NCBI GenBank assembly: GCA_964036155.1
Contig: OZ038422.1
Location: forward strand, 47,329,201-47,393,200
Source of the DNA: Diploscapter coronatus
Taxonomy: Eukaryota > Nematoda > Chromadorea > Rhabditida > Rhabditidae
DNA: 64,000 nucleotides
Reading direction: 5' to 3'
The notes beneath the pieces are model-generated. The model was given only the letters and a program-made list of their open reading frames with translations. It searched no databases and was not told where the DNA came from. Shown here piece by piece: positions 25,000 to 41,631 of this stretch. Every line of letters starts with the position of its first letter. Positions within the stretch are counted from its first letter, which is position 1. The translations under genes and the position numbers were made by a program.

Positions 25000-26179
25000 T
25001 AATATCACTTTGAATAAGGTATCGTGACACTTAATGAAAATCTTGATAATGCAAAATTAGTTCATTTAGATTTTGCAATTAATTCATTGGAATGCTCAAG
25101 TTATTTCTGACATTTAAATAATTCAATTATAGAGACATGAATCCATGATTTATTGCAAAATGAGTAACTCAAAAATTTGTAGACTGCGAAAACGGGGATA
25201 TATATTTTTGAGGCTAGACAATTAAAATAAATATATACAGAGTAATAAAAATGGTATATCCCTTTCTAATAGTATTTTTATTAAGTATATCTGTTTATCT
25301 GTCTGTGCACGCTTAATGATCAGAAACTAAGCAAGATCAGCCCTACAAATCATACATGGATAGAAAGGCCATTTTGTCTAAATATACCAAATCGAAAACC
25401 CGGTGAAATTTGATCCAAGAAATGGGTACTTTTACCCAAAAAAAATCATTTCCTTACTTAACGAAGATGTGAAAAAGAGGGGAGGAAGTGAGATAGAGGC
25501 GTGATCGAGTTGATGATTGATGGAATGGTGGTTCATTTGCAAGTTATGGCAGGTGTTCATAATTGAACTGAGTTATGATATAATGCGATCACAGCTCGAA
25601 AGCCTTTTGCAAAAATTATTCATTGAAACGTTAATGTTAGGAATTCATTTTTTAATGAGAAAACGGCAAAAACTAGTGGAAAAGAATAGTCAAGCACGGA
25701 AAATCTTAATCTCAAGTTTATTTTCACTTTTAGACTACACAATTGTGGGTATTTTTTACATATGAACAGAGTATGCCTGCTATTTCTACAGAATTTAATT
25801 GGCAAATGACTAAGATTGATAAAGTAGGATAGTCAAATACGGAACATCTTTTCTTCTTAGTAAAATTGTTAAATGTTTGAGCTTAGATCTCAATACCTGA
25901 TTGTGAGCAAAGAAACTCACAGATAGTTCGAAAGGCAATCGTGACTCGTGTGCAACGTAGTTTTTATCACGATTTAATATTTTTGACTTCACCGTTAGTT
26001 TCTTCTCTGATGAAAAATTGAATAATAGGTAGTCATTATCCATTATCCGACATATCTTGGCCTTGAAAAGTGGTCTCCAGATAGTGGGAAATGAGAATGG
26101 GAATTCCAAATGCATATATAATAAAATTATCGTATATTCAAAATGCATAAATGGCAAAGGCTTAGCAAAGAATTGGTCA

Positions 26180-26600
26180 TTATCATTAGGTTCGAATTGG
26201 AGTTAGAGGATCAATGGGACCAGTTCTGGAAAATCAAATACAAATTTGAGTTCAAGTCTAGGCTCAAAAATACGAATCACAATTTCGTTCGAATTCAAAA
26301 AAATCTCGAACTCATGCATAATTTTCTAAAATTAAAATCCTAATTCAGGTTCAAAAATTCAAATCCAAGTTCAATTTCAACATCTAATTCAAGGTCGAAA
26401 ATACTTATCAACTTTAAATTTCCAAAGAAAAAATTTAATTAAAGTAACAATTTTTAAATAGAAATTAAAATTTAATTTTAGTTCAAATTTAAATAAAATT
26501 AAAATGAAAATTCAAAATCACATCCCAATTAAAATAGCCAAACTTTAAATCAATTTCTCTGTAACAATTCAAATAACATTTTCAATTGAATTCAAATTGA
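26180..26600. repeat. Degenerate AT-rich short-period repeat
   Basis: Loose recurrence of TTCAAATTC / GTTCAAATT words over about 400 bp, too diverged to give a unit length by eye. Confidence 0.5.
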
Positions 26601-26659
26601 AATTCGGCTAAGCCCAGACGTAGCAGGACCTGGCCGAGGTGGCCATCAAAAGCTAGTTC

Positions 26660-26704
26660 TACTATAACTTCATACCGTACTAAATAAAATGTGAAGTTAT
26701 AGTA
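26660..26704. repeat. 13-bp perfect inverted repeat, 19-nt loop
   Basis: TACTATAACTTCA at 26660-26672 and TGAAGTTATAGTA at 26692-26704 pair completely. It is about 475 bp beyond the choline-kinase stop codon. Confidence 0.85.
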
Positions 26705-27177
26705 TAATTCTGAAATGTGTTAAAATGAAAATATCAAAAATTAAATTCTTTTTATATAGCTTTCTATTTGACATTTAAATTCGCCTACTGTTTTACAGAG
26801 TTTATTTGTAATGGACAATTCTCGTACCGAAAATTAAGAAATTGTACCTAAAACGTATTCTTCACTATATTCACGAATTCAATAGATGTTTGTTATGTTT
26901 CGTTGAATATTTTTAATTTAACTTTAGAGATCATCCAGGTTTTTGCACTTTTAAATACATTTATTTTAGAGGAAAACTATCCGAATTTTAGAAATTTAAA
27001 AAGTAAAATTAAAACGAGATTACTATTAAAATAATGAAATCATGGAAACCAGCTCAAATCGTGCATACTTAGAAAGTTACCGTTTTTCTATCATTTGGAT
27101 AAAAATCCAAAAAATATATAGGTACAAGTGAATATTTTCTAAATGTATTATTGCTATAGCTTCTGAGATATAAAAAT

Positions 27178-31662
<4,485 letters not shown>

Positions 31663-33861
31663 CTAAAATCTCACGAATTTCACCAGCAAACCCATCAAAA
31701 TATTCAATTATTCATCGTTTTGAACTTGAGACTCAAAATTCGATTCATAGAATATCACGTAATTTAATCATCTCGTCATAAAGCATAGAAATAAAAAAAA
31801 AATTATATGCGGCATATCCTGCATGGAGAACATCAGGAATTGACCATTCACATTTGTAAGACAATGAAAAAGGCTATCTGGATGTGTCGCGACAAACCCA
31901 AGTTGCCATGAGAAGATATAAAGATGACATTTCAAAATATTTCATAAACAAATCGCATGAAAGGTGAACTAACTACTATGATTGTTGTATAAATTTTTCT
32001 TTAGAGTTTATTTAAACCAATACTTACTTTCTCGATATAGTACCCATGACTAGTTATATTAATGGGTTCAACAAGATTTATTTAATAAATAAATAATAAA
32101 TCGAGCTAGGGAATTTTTAGAAATAACCGATTTTCGGCAAGTTGTAGAGCAAAAGATGCGCTCTTTACTTTGCAAGAAACATTAACGCTTAGAGAGCAAT
32201 ACAAGAAAAAGACAGCTAAATAAATAGAAGCTTGGAGAAATATTGAGTAAAAGTTTGAGATGAAAAGAGAAAATTGAAAACAATATGGGAATTCTAGAGA
32301 GAAAAAGAAAATAGAGGTAATCAAGTGCTAACAAGACGTGACACGGCCAACCTACTTGATCGACGATTTTTTGCCAGGGGAATAAAAGATTTAATGATGC
32401 AAGAATTTTTGCCAATTATTGAAAAGTGTTCCCAAATCAAGAAAATGCTTGATTTTTGCAAATAGGTTTTGGGATATTTAGGGAGGTATCGCTAAAAATG
32501 TGTTTGTTTCTTGCGTTTGTTTTTCATTTCAACACACTTAGAAATAACTAAATGAAAAGATTCACCGACATTTCAAAACAATAGTAAAGATTTTCTATGT
32601 CTCAAAAATAGTAATTTGTGTGAGAAGATACTTCAAATTTCAACTTAAAATATAGTACTTTCTAAATTTTATCAGCCTTATCCCATATTCGGTCTTTTAA
32701 ATGTCAAAACTCAAAGAAAATGTGATTTTTAGCAAGTCAAAGAAAAAATTGAAATCACTGACAAAGTGAATGAAAGAAAAGATTTTGCGTCGGACCCAAA
32801 AGGCTGGAGTTAAGGCTGGAAAAGAGATGGCCCTAGAAGGAAGAAAGGAAGAGCTCCGGGGAATCGATAGGCAAAAAAACGGAAGTCGGCAAGATAGCAT
32901 AAGAAATTAAGGGAGAAAAAGAAAAAATAGGAAAATACTACGAAGAAATGAGAGACCACAAGAAAATATAATGCATGAAATAGCATTGAGAATTGTGAGG
33001 GAAAAAAATCGAGAAAAAAAACAACGAAATCCGAACAAAGCCAAAATAAAGCGGCAGAAATCCGAAAAGAACAGCATCGTGAAAAATGACCCCAGATAAA
33101 CAGACGGAGTTCGGAAATGGGGTTGGATCTTTTCAGGTGCGTCTTAGGAAAATGAATATTTTTAATAAAGCAAACATTCTATTGTGTTGAATGCGATTAT
33201 TAGCTATTTTAATTTCGAAAAATGACAAGTTTTCTTAGGTTTCAGGATAAGGCATAGTTTCATAGGGATTTTTAGTTTTTAGTATTATAGGATTCCATTA
33301 CAAATTCTATATCATAAATAATTTATTCAATTAAAACAAATCATGACACAAGATATAGTATGCGAAATATTATGACTCGAGTAAAATCATATCCGGCCTC
33401 TGGAGCGAATAGTCATTAAATGAGATCAATTATAAGCGATAATAAGTAAAGTGATAGTTGTTTATCCTATCATTTCGGAATATTAAAAATAATGTAAAAA
33501 TTCTGGCCTGTAAAAATCAGTGGTAATTTAAATATTTGAAGTTAAAAATCGAGATCATTCAAATTGGCAAATACTTGCGCACGAGAATCTATGTTTACGC
33601 GTATAGATCACAAAAGTGAAGTTCAAATGTAATTATCATGAGCCTATTTATAATGATATTATCATTACTAATAAACGAAGTAATAGCATTATGCAATTGT
33701 TATAAATCACAAAATATTCTCAACTTCATAATTTACAACAACAAAAATGAATCTTGTCCGAATTTTAAATCTATTAGTTGATTTAGGCTGACATAAATTA
33801 CATGAAGATCCTAATTATGCAATTATCAGTCCAAATCAATATTAATAATTGTAAATTACTG
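31663..33861. other. Intergenic upstream of choline kinase
   Basis: Probable choline-kinase promoter plus the IGEG 3' flank. Contains a purine-rich + strand tract (about 32690-33010). A possible 5' exon of the kinase around 32340-32415 (minus) was considered, but its phase does not fit. Confidence 0.5.
32690..33010 (+). repeat. Polypurine-rich tract
   Basis: A/G-dominated low-complexity sequence on the + strand, upstream of the minus-strand choline kinase, parallel to the tract at 16480-17420. Confidence 0.6.
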
Positions 33862-35567
33862 TCAGGCGGGAGAAGGGTCCTCTTTATGTTTCGACTCAGC
33901 TTCGGTAGTTTCGCTTTGAACTAGCAAAGTTGTGACGTTAGAGTACTTTTGTGATTGGTTCTGGCTTCTGAAGATAAAAGATGTTTTAGAGAAATGCATA
34001 ACAATACGTTGCTAACAACGATCATTAGTCATAGAATGGTTTCTTCAAAATTAGAAAAACAAATCTTACTTCGATCTCTCCAATTTATTCGACCTCTTAG
34101 ATTTTGAATTACATTTGTAGAGACAAATTCCGATGACGAAAAGTAAAGCGACGAAGGCCATAATTGTGATAATGGGTGGCCCTGAATCTAAAATGATTAA
34201 TTTAGGAAAAGTATTCCGCATTCATCAACTCAGGGTTGTTCATGCAAAATTTCCTTTCAATTTTAGAATTCCAAACTTACAATAGGGGCAAACAGGTCTC
34301 AGTTGATCTGCCGAAGTTGGAGGAATTGCGTAGCTTTCGCAGTGCTTTCCGGTGAACCCGTGCGAGCATCTTAATTAGAAATGCTGTTTTAGAAAAATTC
34401 AAGTGGATACTATATTTTCGAAATATAATTACAAGTCCACAAGGCGTATAATCTAGACATGAAAACTCATTTGACTTGAAGAAATTTGATATATTGCATA
34501 ACTGTCTTACCATAGCTATATTTAATCATAGTTAATTCGGAGTGGATCATCGTGGGAAGTTAAATAAATATAATAACTTACACGCAATATGGATTTCCAG
34601 ACGAATCAACTTTGCACCAGTCCCAGGTTCCGTGACCGCAAGCGGACTGTTCTTCCTCGGGGCCCTTGCAGTATCGTTCGCCAGGCTTCAAAGAGCCTTC
34701 CCGAATAACTTTCAATCGAAGATATTGGGACATACCATCCTGAAAATTGAATTTATCAGTAGTGTATAAAATATTAACTAGCAGGGAAGCCCACGGGTAA
34801 GGTATTGTCAAGTAAAATTCAGGTACGTCAAATTTTGGCAGATAAAATAAGGTATGGGTACGATTTCCGATACCAATGTTCAGTCCTGTTCTCTAGCTTC
34901 TTATTGCATACTATATTATTTTAGATCTATCTACATATCTATGACTAGATTTTATTCCTCACAAGTTGAAAGTTATAATCATAGGTAAAGAAAGAGCTTA
35001 CCGAAGAACATTCATAGATACCATGATGCTCCAATGTTACTGATTCATAGACAATTGATGATGAAGATCTGAAGAATTCAAATTAGGAAAAATTAATCAT
35101 AAATTAAATATTACAGCGTAAGATTAACTCCGTTTAGTAACCAGAATATTCCATCCAATTTTCCGTCAGCTCGAACGCAATGCAATTTCAAAGGAGAACC
35201 TTCCGCCACACTGATAAGAGGTGTTTGTTCCGAAGCTCCAGCTGAAAGTAAAGAATTTCAAAAATTTATGGAATTTGAAATATTTTACTTTCAAGAGAAG
35301 GCATATCGAATTATCATTCAATATGTTTAGATCAAGCAAATCCTAGATTTTCTGATACATATGTAAAATTGTAATGGAAACGTCATAAAGATGATATAAT
35401 ACGTTAAAGGTATATCTATGAAATGGTAAAAGGATAAAAAGCTTGTTTAATTTAGAATATATAAAATTAAATAGCTTACCTTCCAATTTCAGTGTATGTT
35501 CTGAAGCCATAACGTTCAATAGAAAATAAATGATGAGCAACGCGCATCGAAGGAACAAATAATCCAT
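33862..35567 (-). CDS. igeg: Ig + EGF single-pass membrane protein (IGEG/neuregulin-like)
   Basis: 250 residues from seven in-phase exons: 35480-35567, 35115-35241, 35002-35068, 34582-34739, 34281-34369, 34070-34187 and 33862-33967. Signal peptide MDYLFLRCALLIIYFLLNVM, then an Ig-like domain (about residues 35-106; GSPLKLHC, DGIFWLLN, HHGIYECSS), one EGF domain (about 118-157; six cysteines, ending VCSHGFTGKHCE), a transmembrane helix (IITIMAFVALLFVIGICLY) and a short basic cytoplasmic tail. The Ig-EGF-TM order is that of neuregulin-type ligands and, as I recall, of the C. elegans igeg-1/igeg-2 proteins. A role as cell-surface ligand or adhesion factor is inferred. The ATG follows TTTTTTTACAG at 35584, a good spliced-leader acceptor. 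All exon borders are GT-AG. Confidence 0.86.
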
Positions 35568-35880
35568 TACTCTATTCGTTATCTGTAAAAAAATCACTAT
35601 TGTTCAGAACTTATATAATTCCACAATAGTATATGCGAACATTAGCAATCATATAAGGTTCATTAGAGTAATTGGAACTGTTATCATCACTTGAACGTTA
35701 AATTTGGACTATTTTCAGAGATAAGATAATATCACGCCATTTCTATCAACTAAGGAAGTAAAAAGTGACGTTAAATTCAAGGTTTTAACAATAAGATTAA
35801 TTTAATATAAAGAGCAAGGATAACCCATAAGTAATGATATAAATGCCAAAATTTTATGTCATATGAATAGTCACTATATG

Positions 35881-35939
35881 CAGGGCCAGGCAGAATTCTA
35901 AACTTTGTTTTTCGGAATTAGGAATTCCGCCTGGCCCTG
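35881..35939. mobile_element. 59-bp foldback hAT-like MITE
   Basis: CAGGGCCAGGCAGAATTC at 35881-35898 and GAATTCCGCCTGGCCCTG at 35922-35939 pair over 18 bp with one mismatch, leaving a 23-nt loop. The element is flanked by a perfect 8-bp direct repeat ACTATATG (35873-35880 and 35940-35947). CAGGG ends and an 8-bp duplication point to hAT. Confidence 0.9.
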
Positions 35940-36928
35940 ACTATATGCATATTTGGTACCTGATTGATACCTCTTTGCTGACAAAATATAAACAAGGTCA
36001 TTTTGAGGCGTGAAAACCTCCAAAGTGTCAAAAAATCACCTTTTGAAGGATTATATTGTGAGTTGGAATAACTTTCACAACATCAACAACTTTCGCAACC
36101 GTTGATGACGCAAAATTTACCTATCTATCTTGATTTTCAAGGCTATTTTCACAATTTTGAAAGAGCCGTCACAAAGACACACGCCTTTCACGTAAATTTT
36201 GGACATTTGAATTTCGGCTAAAGGATTAAATGATGGCGCAAAATTTGAGCATTCTGGTGGAACGTCAGGAGCCGGTTTTGAGGACTAAACCATGTCTAGT
36301 TTTCTCTCAAATTCAAATGATATTTCTCGGAATTATAAGGTTCAAAGGACGTTTACGATATGGGTTCTGTTGAGAATAAGTAGGGTAGAACATGAGCTAT
36401 ACCATGATGCAAAACTCCGATAAGAGTATTGTGAAATTTGTATAAAATCATCTAGGAAAATTTTGAGTTCGAGATATCCAACTCAAGTTCGCCTAAATGA
36501 TTTCGAAATTTCACAGGTACAAAGAAGAATGAGTTATCATTCTATTGAGAAGTGTTGACGAGTCTGCACCGGAAAATGCAAATAAATAGATATAGATGAG
36601 TCAAAAATGTGCTTTGCCTATTCATGGCTTCAAGTATGTCAATTCGATGGCTAGGGAAAAGTTTAATACTCCGCAAATTCTTGGCATAAATCAGAGTCCG
36701 TCCAGAATCAGCCCAAAATTTGAAAATTCAAAATTTTAGAATCACTTATTTCGAAAGCTTGCAAAATAATCAATTCAATGCAATGACGGGAAATCGTGAG
36801 GTTTGAATTTGATAAAGAAGGTCATTTCCAGAGTGAAATCACGAAAACCAATAATGTTTGTCAGAAAGAAATCGTAAAATCGTCACAGTCGAAATTCAAT
36901 TATTATGCAATTTGGTAAAATGCCGATC

Positions 36929-37013
36929 AAACCTAAGGAGCACTTTAGTCTGACGAAAAAATATACGGGGATAGGTCGCAAAGGGTTTCCGACGACCGTC
37001 CTCCCTAGGACTG
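36929..37013. mobile_element. 85-bp Mutator-like MITE with 9-bp target duplication
   Basis: Flanked by a perfect 9-bp direct repeat ATGCCGATC (36920-36928 and 37014-37022). Inverted ends share CCTAAGGAGCAC / CCTAGGGAGGAC. The right half (AAAGGGTTTC, GACC blocks) matches, inverted, the 12969-13159 element in the GPCR intron, so the two form one family. A 9-bp duplication suggests the Mutator superfamily. Confidence 0.85.
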
Positions 37014-40000
37014 ATGCCGATCGATATTGAAAAATTGAATGTAAAGTTGACAGTTATTTGCATTTGATAAGAGACCCCACCCGTTTTATGAATCAAATTT
37101 TATAAACGTCCCTGAAAAAAGATCTAATTTCAAATACGTAACTGCATTTTTCAGCTTATGACTCGAATTGATAGAATGTTACGTCGAAATTCCATACGTG
37201 TGCAGAATTACTGGTCGAAACTAATCCCTTTTCTTGTAAGGGATAAAATTAAATTGAACTTGTTACGTTAAACTTGAGCATTTAATCAAGAATAAAAGGT
37301 CGAAAAGGAAGCCCCACTCTTTATCGACCAAATTCGTCAAAACGAATAAATAATCGGAACAGGGACGGAAGCATACGAAATATTCTAGCCGATTTCGAAT
37401 GATCTATGCCAAATAAAGAATTAGAGAGTTTGAGAGATCGGCACAAGTCAATGCATGCAGTGATAAGAAATAATGAGCAAACGATAAGCCAATTAAGTGA
37501 CATTGATTATTTTATCAATAAATAATTTAGTGACTATGCGTCTACGTAAAAATTATATGACCAATCAAAATTGCAAGAAAAATTATTTTAAAGGTAAATC
37601 GAGTGACTCATTTCGAGTTACTCTAGTACTCATCGAAATTGAATTAATAGTAGACTTTTGATAGGAGGGTTAATGAAAGTCCAAAGGCAAACAAAGGTTT
37701 ATCGTAAATTATGATGTAGTGTACAAGAAAGTCATCGAAAACTAAACATTATCTAGAAAATCTAGATCATGATGATTAGTTAATTTAGTCTTATGATGGA
37801 CTTAGAAGAAAAACGAATTATTCAAATACGCTTCAAATTACTACATACGACGATATAAAATTTCAAAAGCAATGCGACTGACATTCTCTTAAAAATTGTA
37901 TTCTTAAAATTTCGAAGACGAATGCCTGAATTCTTAGAAATCACAAAATAATCACAGTAACTGACCTAGCCTAAATTTCGTTCGTAGGCGTATTCCCTCG
38001 ATTTCGCATAAAACCTCGTAAAGTTTGCGTTCTGATGTCAGCCAACTCAATGGCGCATTTATTTAGGAAATCAAACAAATCGTTTGACGCTAAGCGTTTC
38101 TCGAAAATGCAATCCAATTTTTAAGCTCGATGCTTTATCAATGAATAATAAATTTTGATAGCTATCATTTAGCATAAATAAATTGCCTTGATATCTATTA
38201 TAGTAAAAAAAAACGATATTTGTAAAAATTTGAAATGTCGTAGGAAGTTCTTGATAAATTTGATAGAACGGAAACGAAGCAAAGATTATGTTTATCACTT
38301 AGGCACGAATTTTGAGATATTAACATAAGCTCTTTTCTAGCCAAGCTCTTGAGACTTTCTGAAACATAGTTCAAAATTATTTAATGTAATAAAGCGGAAA
38401 TAATATCTTACGTAAGACCTAATTTGTAAAAGTTTGATCAAAATCATGAAATATTTTGAGAAATCGATCGAGATTTAGCGCAAATAGGCGTAGGAGAAAA
38501 TCGAAATGTTCAAAATTTTGCGAGTCGATAGTCAATGATGTAGACGCGATTACTCATCTATGCAAATAAGTCAGAAAAAATCGATGTTTTCATAGATCTT
38601 GATCAACTATCAATATCACCGCACTGTTTATCAGCATGATTATTAGAAATGAATAAGTTTTGCAAGAAGAAAATATTGTTTCAAAACTTTCGAAGATAAA
38701 TCAATTCAGATTTCAGCAATACTTTTCTCTTTCGCTGTTGATGATAATTCAATTCAAGTGGCTGGAAAATGTATCGGAATAATATATCTCGACAAAGCGA
38801 TTTTAGATTGGTTTATAGACTCCTAGATATACCAAATGACGCTAGAATTCAAACATTGTATAGTTCGATTGACTGAAAATCGTGGTTTGGCTCTCCAAAT
38901 CTGAAATTCGATTCGAAAGAACGTGAGAGCTTGAAATCGCAAGCAGCTAAGCAAACTTTTGAGTGATAATAAAAATAAATAGATCGAAATCTGACCATGC
39001 AAGGATTGGTGTAAATGTTATGTCAAAGAAAGACAAATTTCAGAAAAAAAACCCTTTCTAGTTTCAAGTATTTCAGGCCAGATCTTCTCAGGATATAAAA
39101 TTTCATGATTCTCTCCGTAAGATAAAGTTGCTCTTCACTTTTATCCTCAAAAAATCGGAAAGCCTCAAATCTTCGAAAAGTCAACTTTGCATCGCACTTT
39201 GCTCTTTTGTATTTGATATCTTCGATTTTTTCGATCATCTCTTCTCTAACCACTTTTTCTCTCTCTCGATTTCCCATAATATTTCTCAAAAATGACGATA
39301 TGCGTAAAAATACCGCTCATATAAGAGGATTTTCAACGATTCAGAGATCATCAAGTGGAAAAACTCCTACAATACGGCACAGAAGAAAAAATCTTTCATT
39401 CAACGTTGAAAGATAGAAATTCAAAACCGGCTGAGATTTACGCAAAATATTTGACTTGGCCAAAGAATGCTGACGTATTTGGTCAGTGGGAAAATACCTG
39501 AAAACTGCAGCATTATCAATCGACTAAAGAGCAAGTGACAAATTCGGAAAAGCGCTGGAAAATGCAGATAATTAGCCCCGTCCCTTTCAGGTTAAATTTA
39601 ACTGGAATGACTTAATTTAGAGAATTGCGTAAAATGGAAGTTAATTTTAAAAATGAGTCAGAATAGGTTCGAAGATAATCTTTTTAGATTCGTGTTTTTC
39701 ACATGAAAAGGATTTGATACATCCTTTTCAGGCCATGAATGAAGATATCATTTGTCGTATTTGTTTTCCGTCTGGATTCAGTAATAGTGCAAAAGGAAGA
39801 AACTTTGTAAGTGCAAGATATTTGGGGTATGATTCAGAAAAATTGAAGTCGAATAATGGAAATAACAGTTCAATCGACTGATCGCACCGATAATTATAAA
39901 ATTAGCTAGTTTATTTGTTTGGCTAATTAATTTCTGTAATTGCATAATGTTTCTTACCAATACTAGATATTGTATCATTTCAATTTCAATAAATGAGCGC

Positions 40001-40240
40001 CTCACTCTCCAATTTGATTAGGGTATGTTTTGAAAAACAGAGTCTTCAATTTCATATGAAAGTTCGAAGTTACCGATTTTATAATAGCTAGAACAGGTTA
40101 TCTGATAACCATTCTCACAATTTAGCCAATTTTGATGCATTTTTGCTTTGCTTAGACAGAAGGTATTATCTTCGAAGAAAAAACATCATTTTATTATTAT
40201 CGAAAATTTAGAAACTTACATTTATTTTTCGCTTTTGGAA

Positions 40241-41386
40241 ATGCACTTCATATTCTTCGTCTCATTATTTTACCTCTTCATAAATCCCTCCCAGTCCCAG
40301 ATGATTCGTCAATGTCGTTGTTCTGAATTAGAACCCTGTAAATCTGGCGTCCACGCTGGAATTATGGAGTGCGCAGATAAATGTCAGGTAACTAATGCAC
40401 GCTTTGCGTAAATCGCGTTATTTTAAATTAAAATATCGATTTCCAGCATCACGTCATCGCTATGGGTGCGAAATATCCGGTTTTGAGAGGATGTTTGTCC
40501 GAAAAGGAAACCATGATCAAAAGCGCCATCGACTGTGGACACAATCAATTCGCTAATGCGTAGAATTTAACTATTATCTTTATCCTTTCAAACTGTTTTA
40601 GATGCGCAAGAGGCAACCCAATCCAAGTCCAAAAGCGATACCCAGAAACCCTGAAATTGGCAACATTTTCCGAAGTCAACAGTATTCTGGCGAGATCTGG
40701 TAGAGATTCACGCTTTTTGTTGTTGAAATAACGAAATGAATTGGATTCTCAAGAAAATCACCGACTTATTTGATTTTTTGCTTCAAAATTGTAGAACTCA
40801 CTACTTTATTTCATTTTATTAGTATCTCGTTTTTCGATAATCAAAAATGTGAAATATTCAGGAATCCAAGCAGAAGCGAAAACCATCCTAGTCGGCGCAA
40901 AGAAATTCTCGGGCTGTGTGATGAAATGTGTCGAGAGAGGATCGGCAGGGAAGTGCACGACTAAATTAGGGTAAATTTGTTTCCCACGAATTTTTTGATA
41001 GGAAATTTTCCAGGTGCGGTCTGGACCTACCCTCCGACAGACAGGTAGTTCAGACGACGAAGCAATGCGCGATTCGATCGGGCTTCAATACTGCAGGCGT
41101 TCAGTCGCTATGTCACTGCATCGCTGGGTCGGGAGTACGGTAAGACGACATTTTTTTCAATAAATGATGCAAAATGCTTGACAACAATCCATTCTTTTTT
41201 TATTTCGCTAAATTTCTAGTTCTAAAAGATACGCAGCTAATCATGGATTTTCAATTGGATTGATAATCAAACTCGTATAATCACCAGATTATCTTCAAAC
41301 TATTACTCATTAATGGTCAAAATTTTGAAAACATATTTCATTTCAGCGGACTCGACAATCTCTGCAACCGAATCATAATCTCGTGA
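40241..41386 (+). CDS. Cysteine-rich secreted protein (CPG4-domain-like), with apparent frameshift
   Basis: About 210 residues from exons 40241-40387, 40447-40559, 40602-40699, 40862-40970, 41014-41140 and 41347-41386. It has a signal peptide (MHFIFFVSLFYLFINPSQS) and two similar cysteine-rich halves; the first contains CRCSELEPC, IMECADKCQ, RGCLSEKE, AIDCGHNQ and ANACARG, the second KFSGCVMKCVERG, LGCGLDLPSD and TKQCAIRSGFNTAG. The pattern resembles nematode chondroitin-proteoglycan-4-type (CPG4) secreted proteins; that label is tentative. In exon 5 the frame carrying QCAIRSGFNTAG does not continue to the expected QSLCHCIAGSG; one base too many lies in GGCGTTTCAG (41097-41106). Using the AG at 41054 as acceptor would restore an open frame but loses the CGLDLPSD...QC segment. 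Either an assembly error, a pseudogenising indel or alternative splicing. Confidence 0.72.
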
Positions 41387-41631
41387 AAGTTTATTAATCT
41401 CAATAGTCTCAATCTAACCTGTATAAACTCATCGATATTTTGTGATACATTATGCATAAACATAGATTCTTTTGGCAAGTATTTGTAGAATAAAGATTAT
41501 GACTATCAGACATTCGTAGATTTGTAGATTCACAATTGAAATGACTAACAACTCGCTGATAAGAAGTAATCACAGAAGTTAATGAATTAAATATGTTGTA
41601 TTGTACAGAATATGATAGGAGTTTGAGATGA

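Larger units (their letters stand above)
24195..27177. other. Intergenic upstream of the 7TM receptor
   Basis: About 3 kb, including the 3' flank of choline kinase. Contains a (GAT)n stretch at 24983-24999, a degenerate TTCAAATT-type low-complexity region (26180-26600) and a 13-bp inverted repeat (26660-26704). Two open frames (25517-25765 +, 25810-26157 -) match nothing I recognise and have no supporting signals. Confidence 0.55.
35568..40240. other. Long intergenic interval between divergent genes
   Basis: 4.7 kb between the starts of the IGEG gene (-) and the cysteine-rich protein gene (+). Apart from two MITEs (35881-35939, 36929-37013) I see no coding exon; the open frame at 39023-39289 (-) has no splice or family support. 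Confidence 0.55.

Noticed and set aside
25810..26157. 115-codon minus-strand frame between the 7TM receptor and choline kinase
   Set aside because: No recognisable motif, no splice partners and AT-driven composition; left unannotated.
26185..26200. GGTTCGAATTG resembling a tRNA B box
   Set aside because: No A box, no paired stems; it is part of the degenerate TTCAAATT repeat.
32182..32415. Possible 5' exon of choline kinase
   Set aside because: The donor leaves phase 0 whereas the first confirmed exon needs phase 2, and the protein shows no kinase similarity.
39023..39289. 88-codon basic/acidic minus-strand frame
   Set aside because: Isolated in a long spacer, no start or splice context and no family match.
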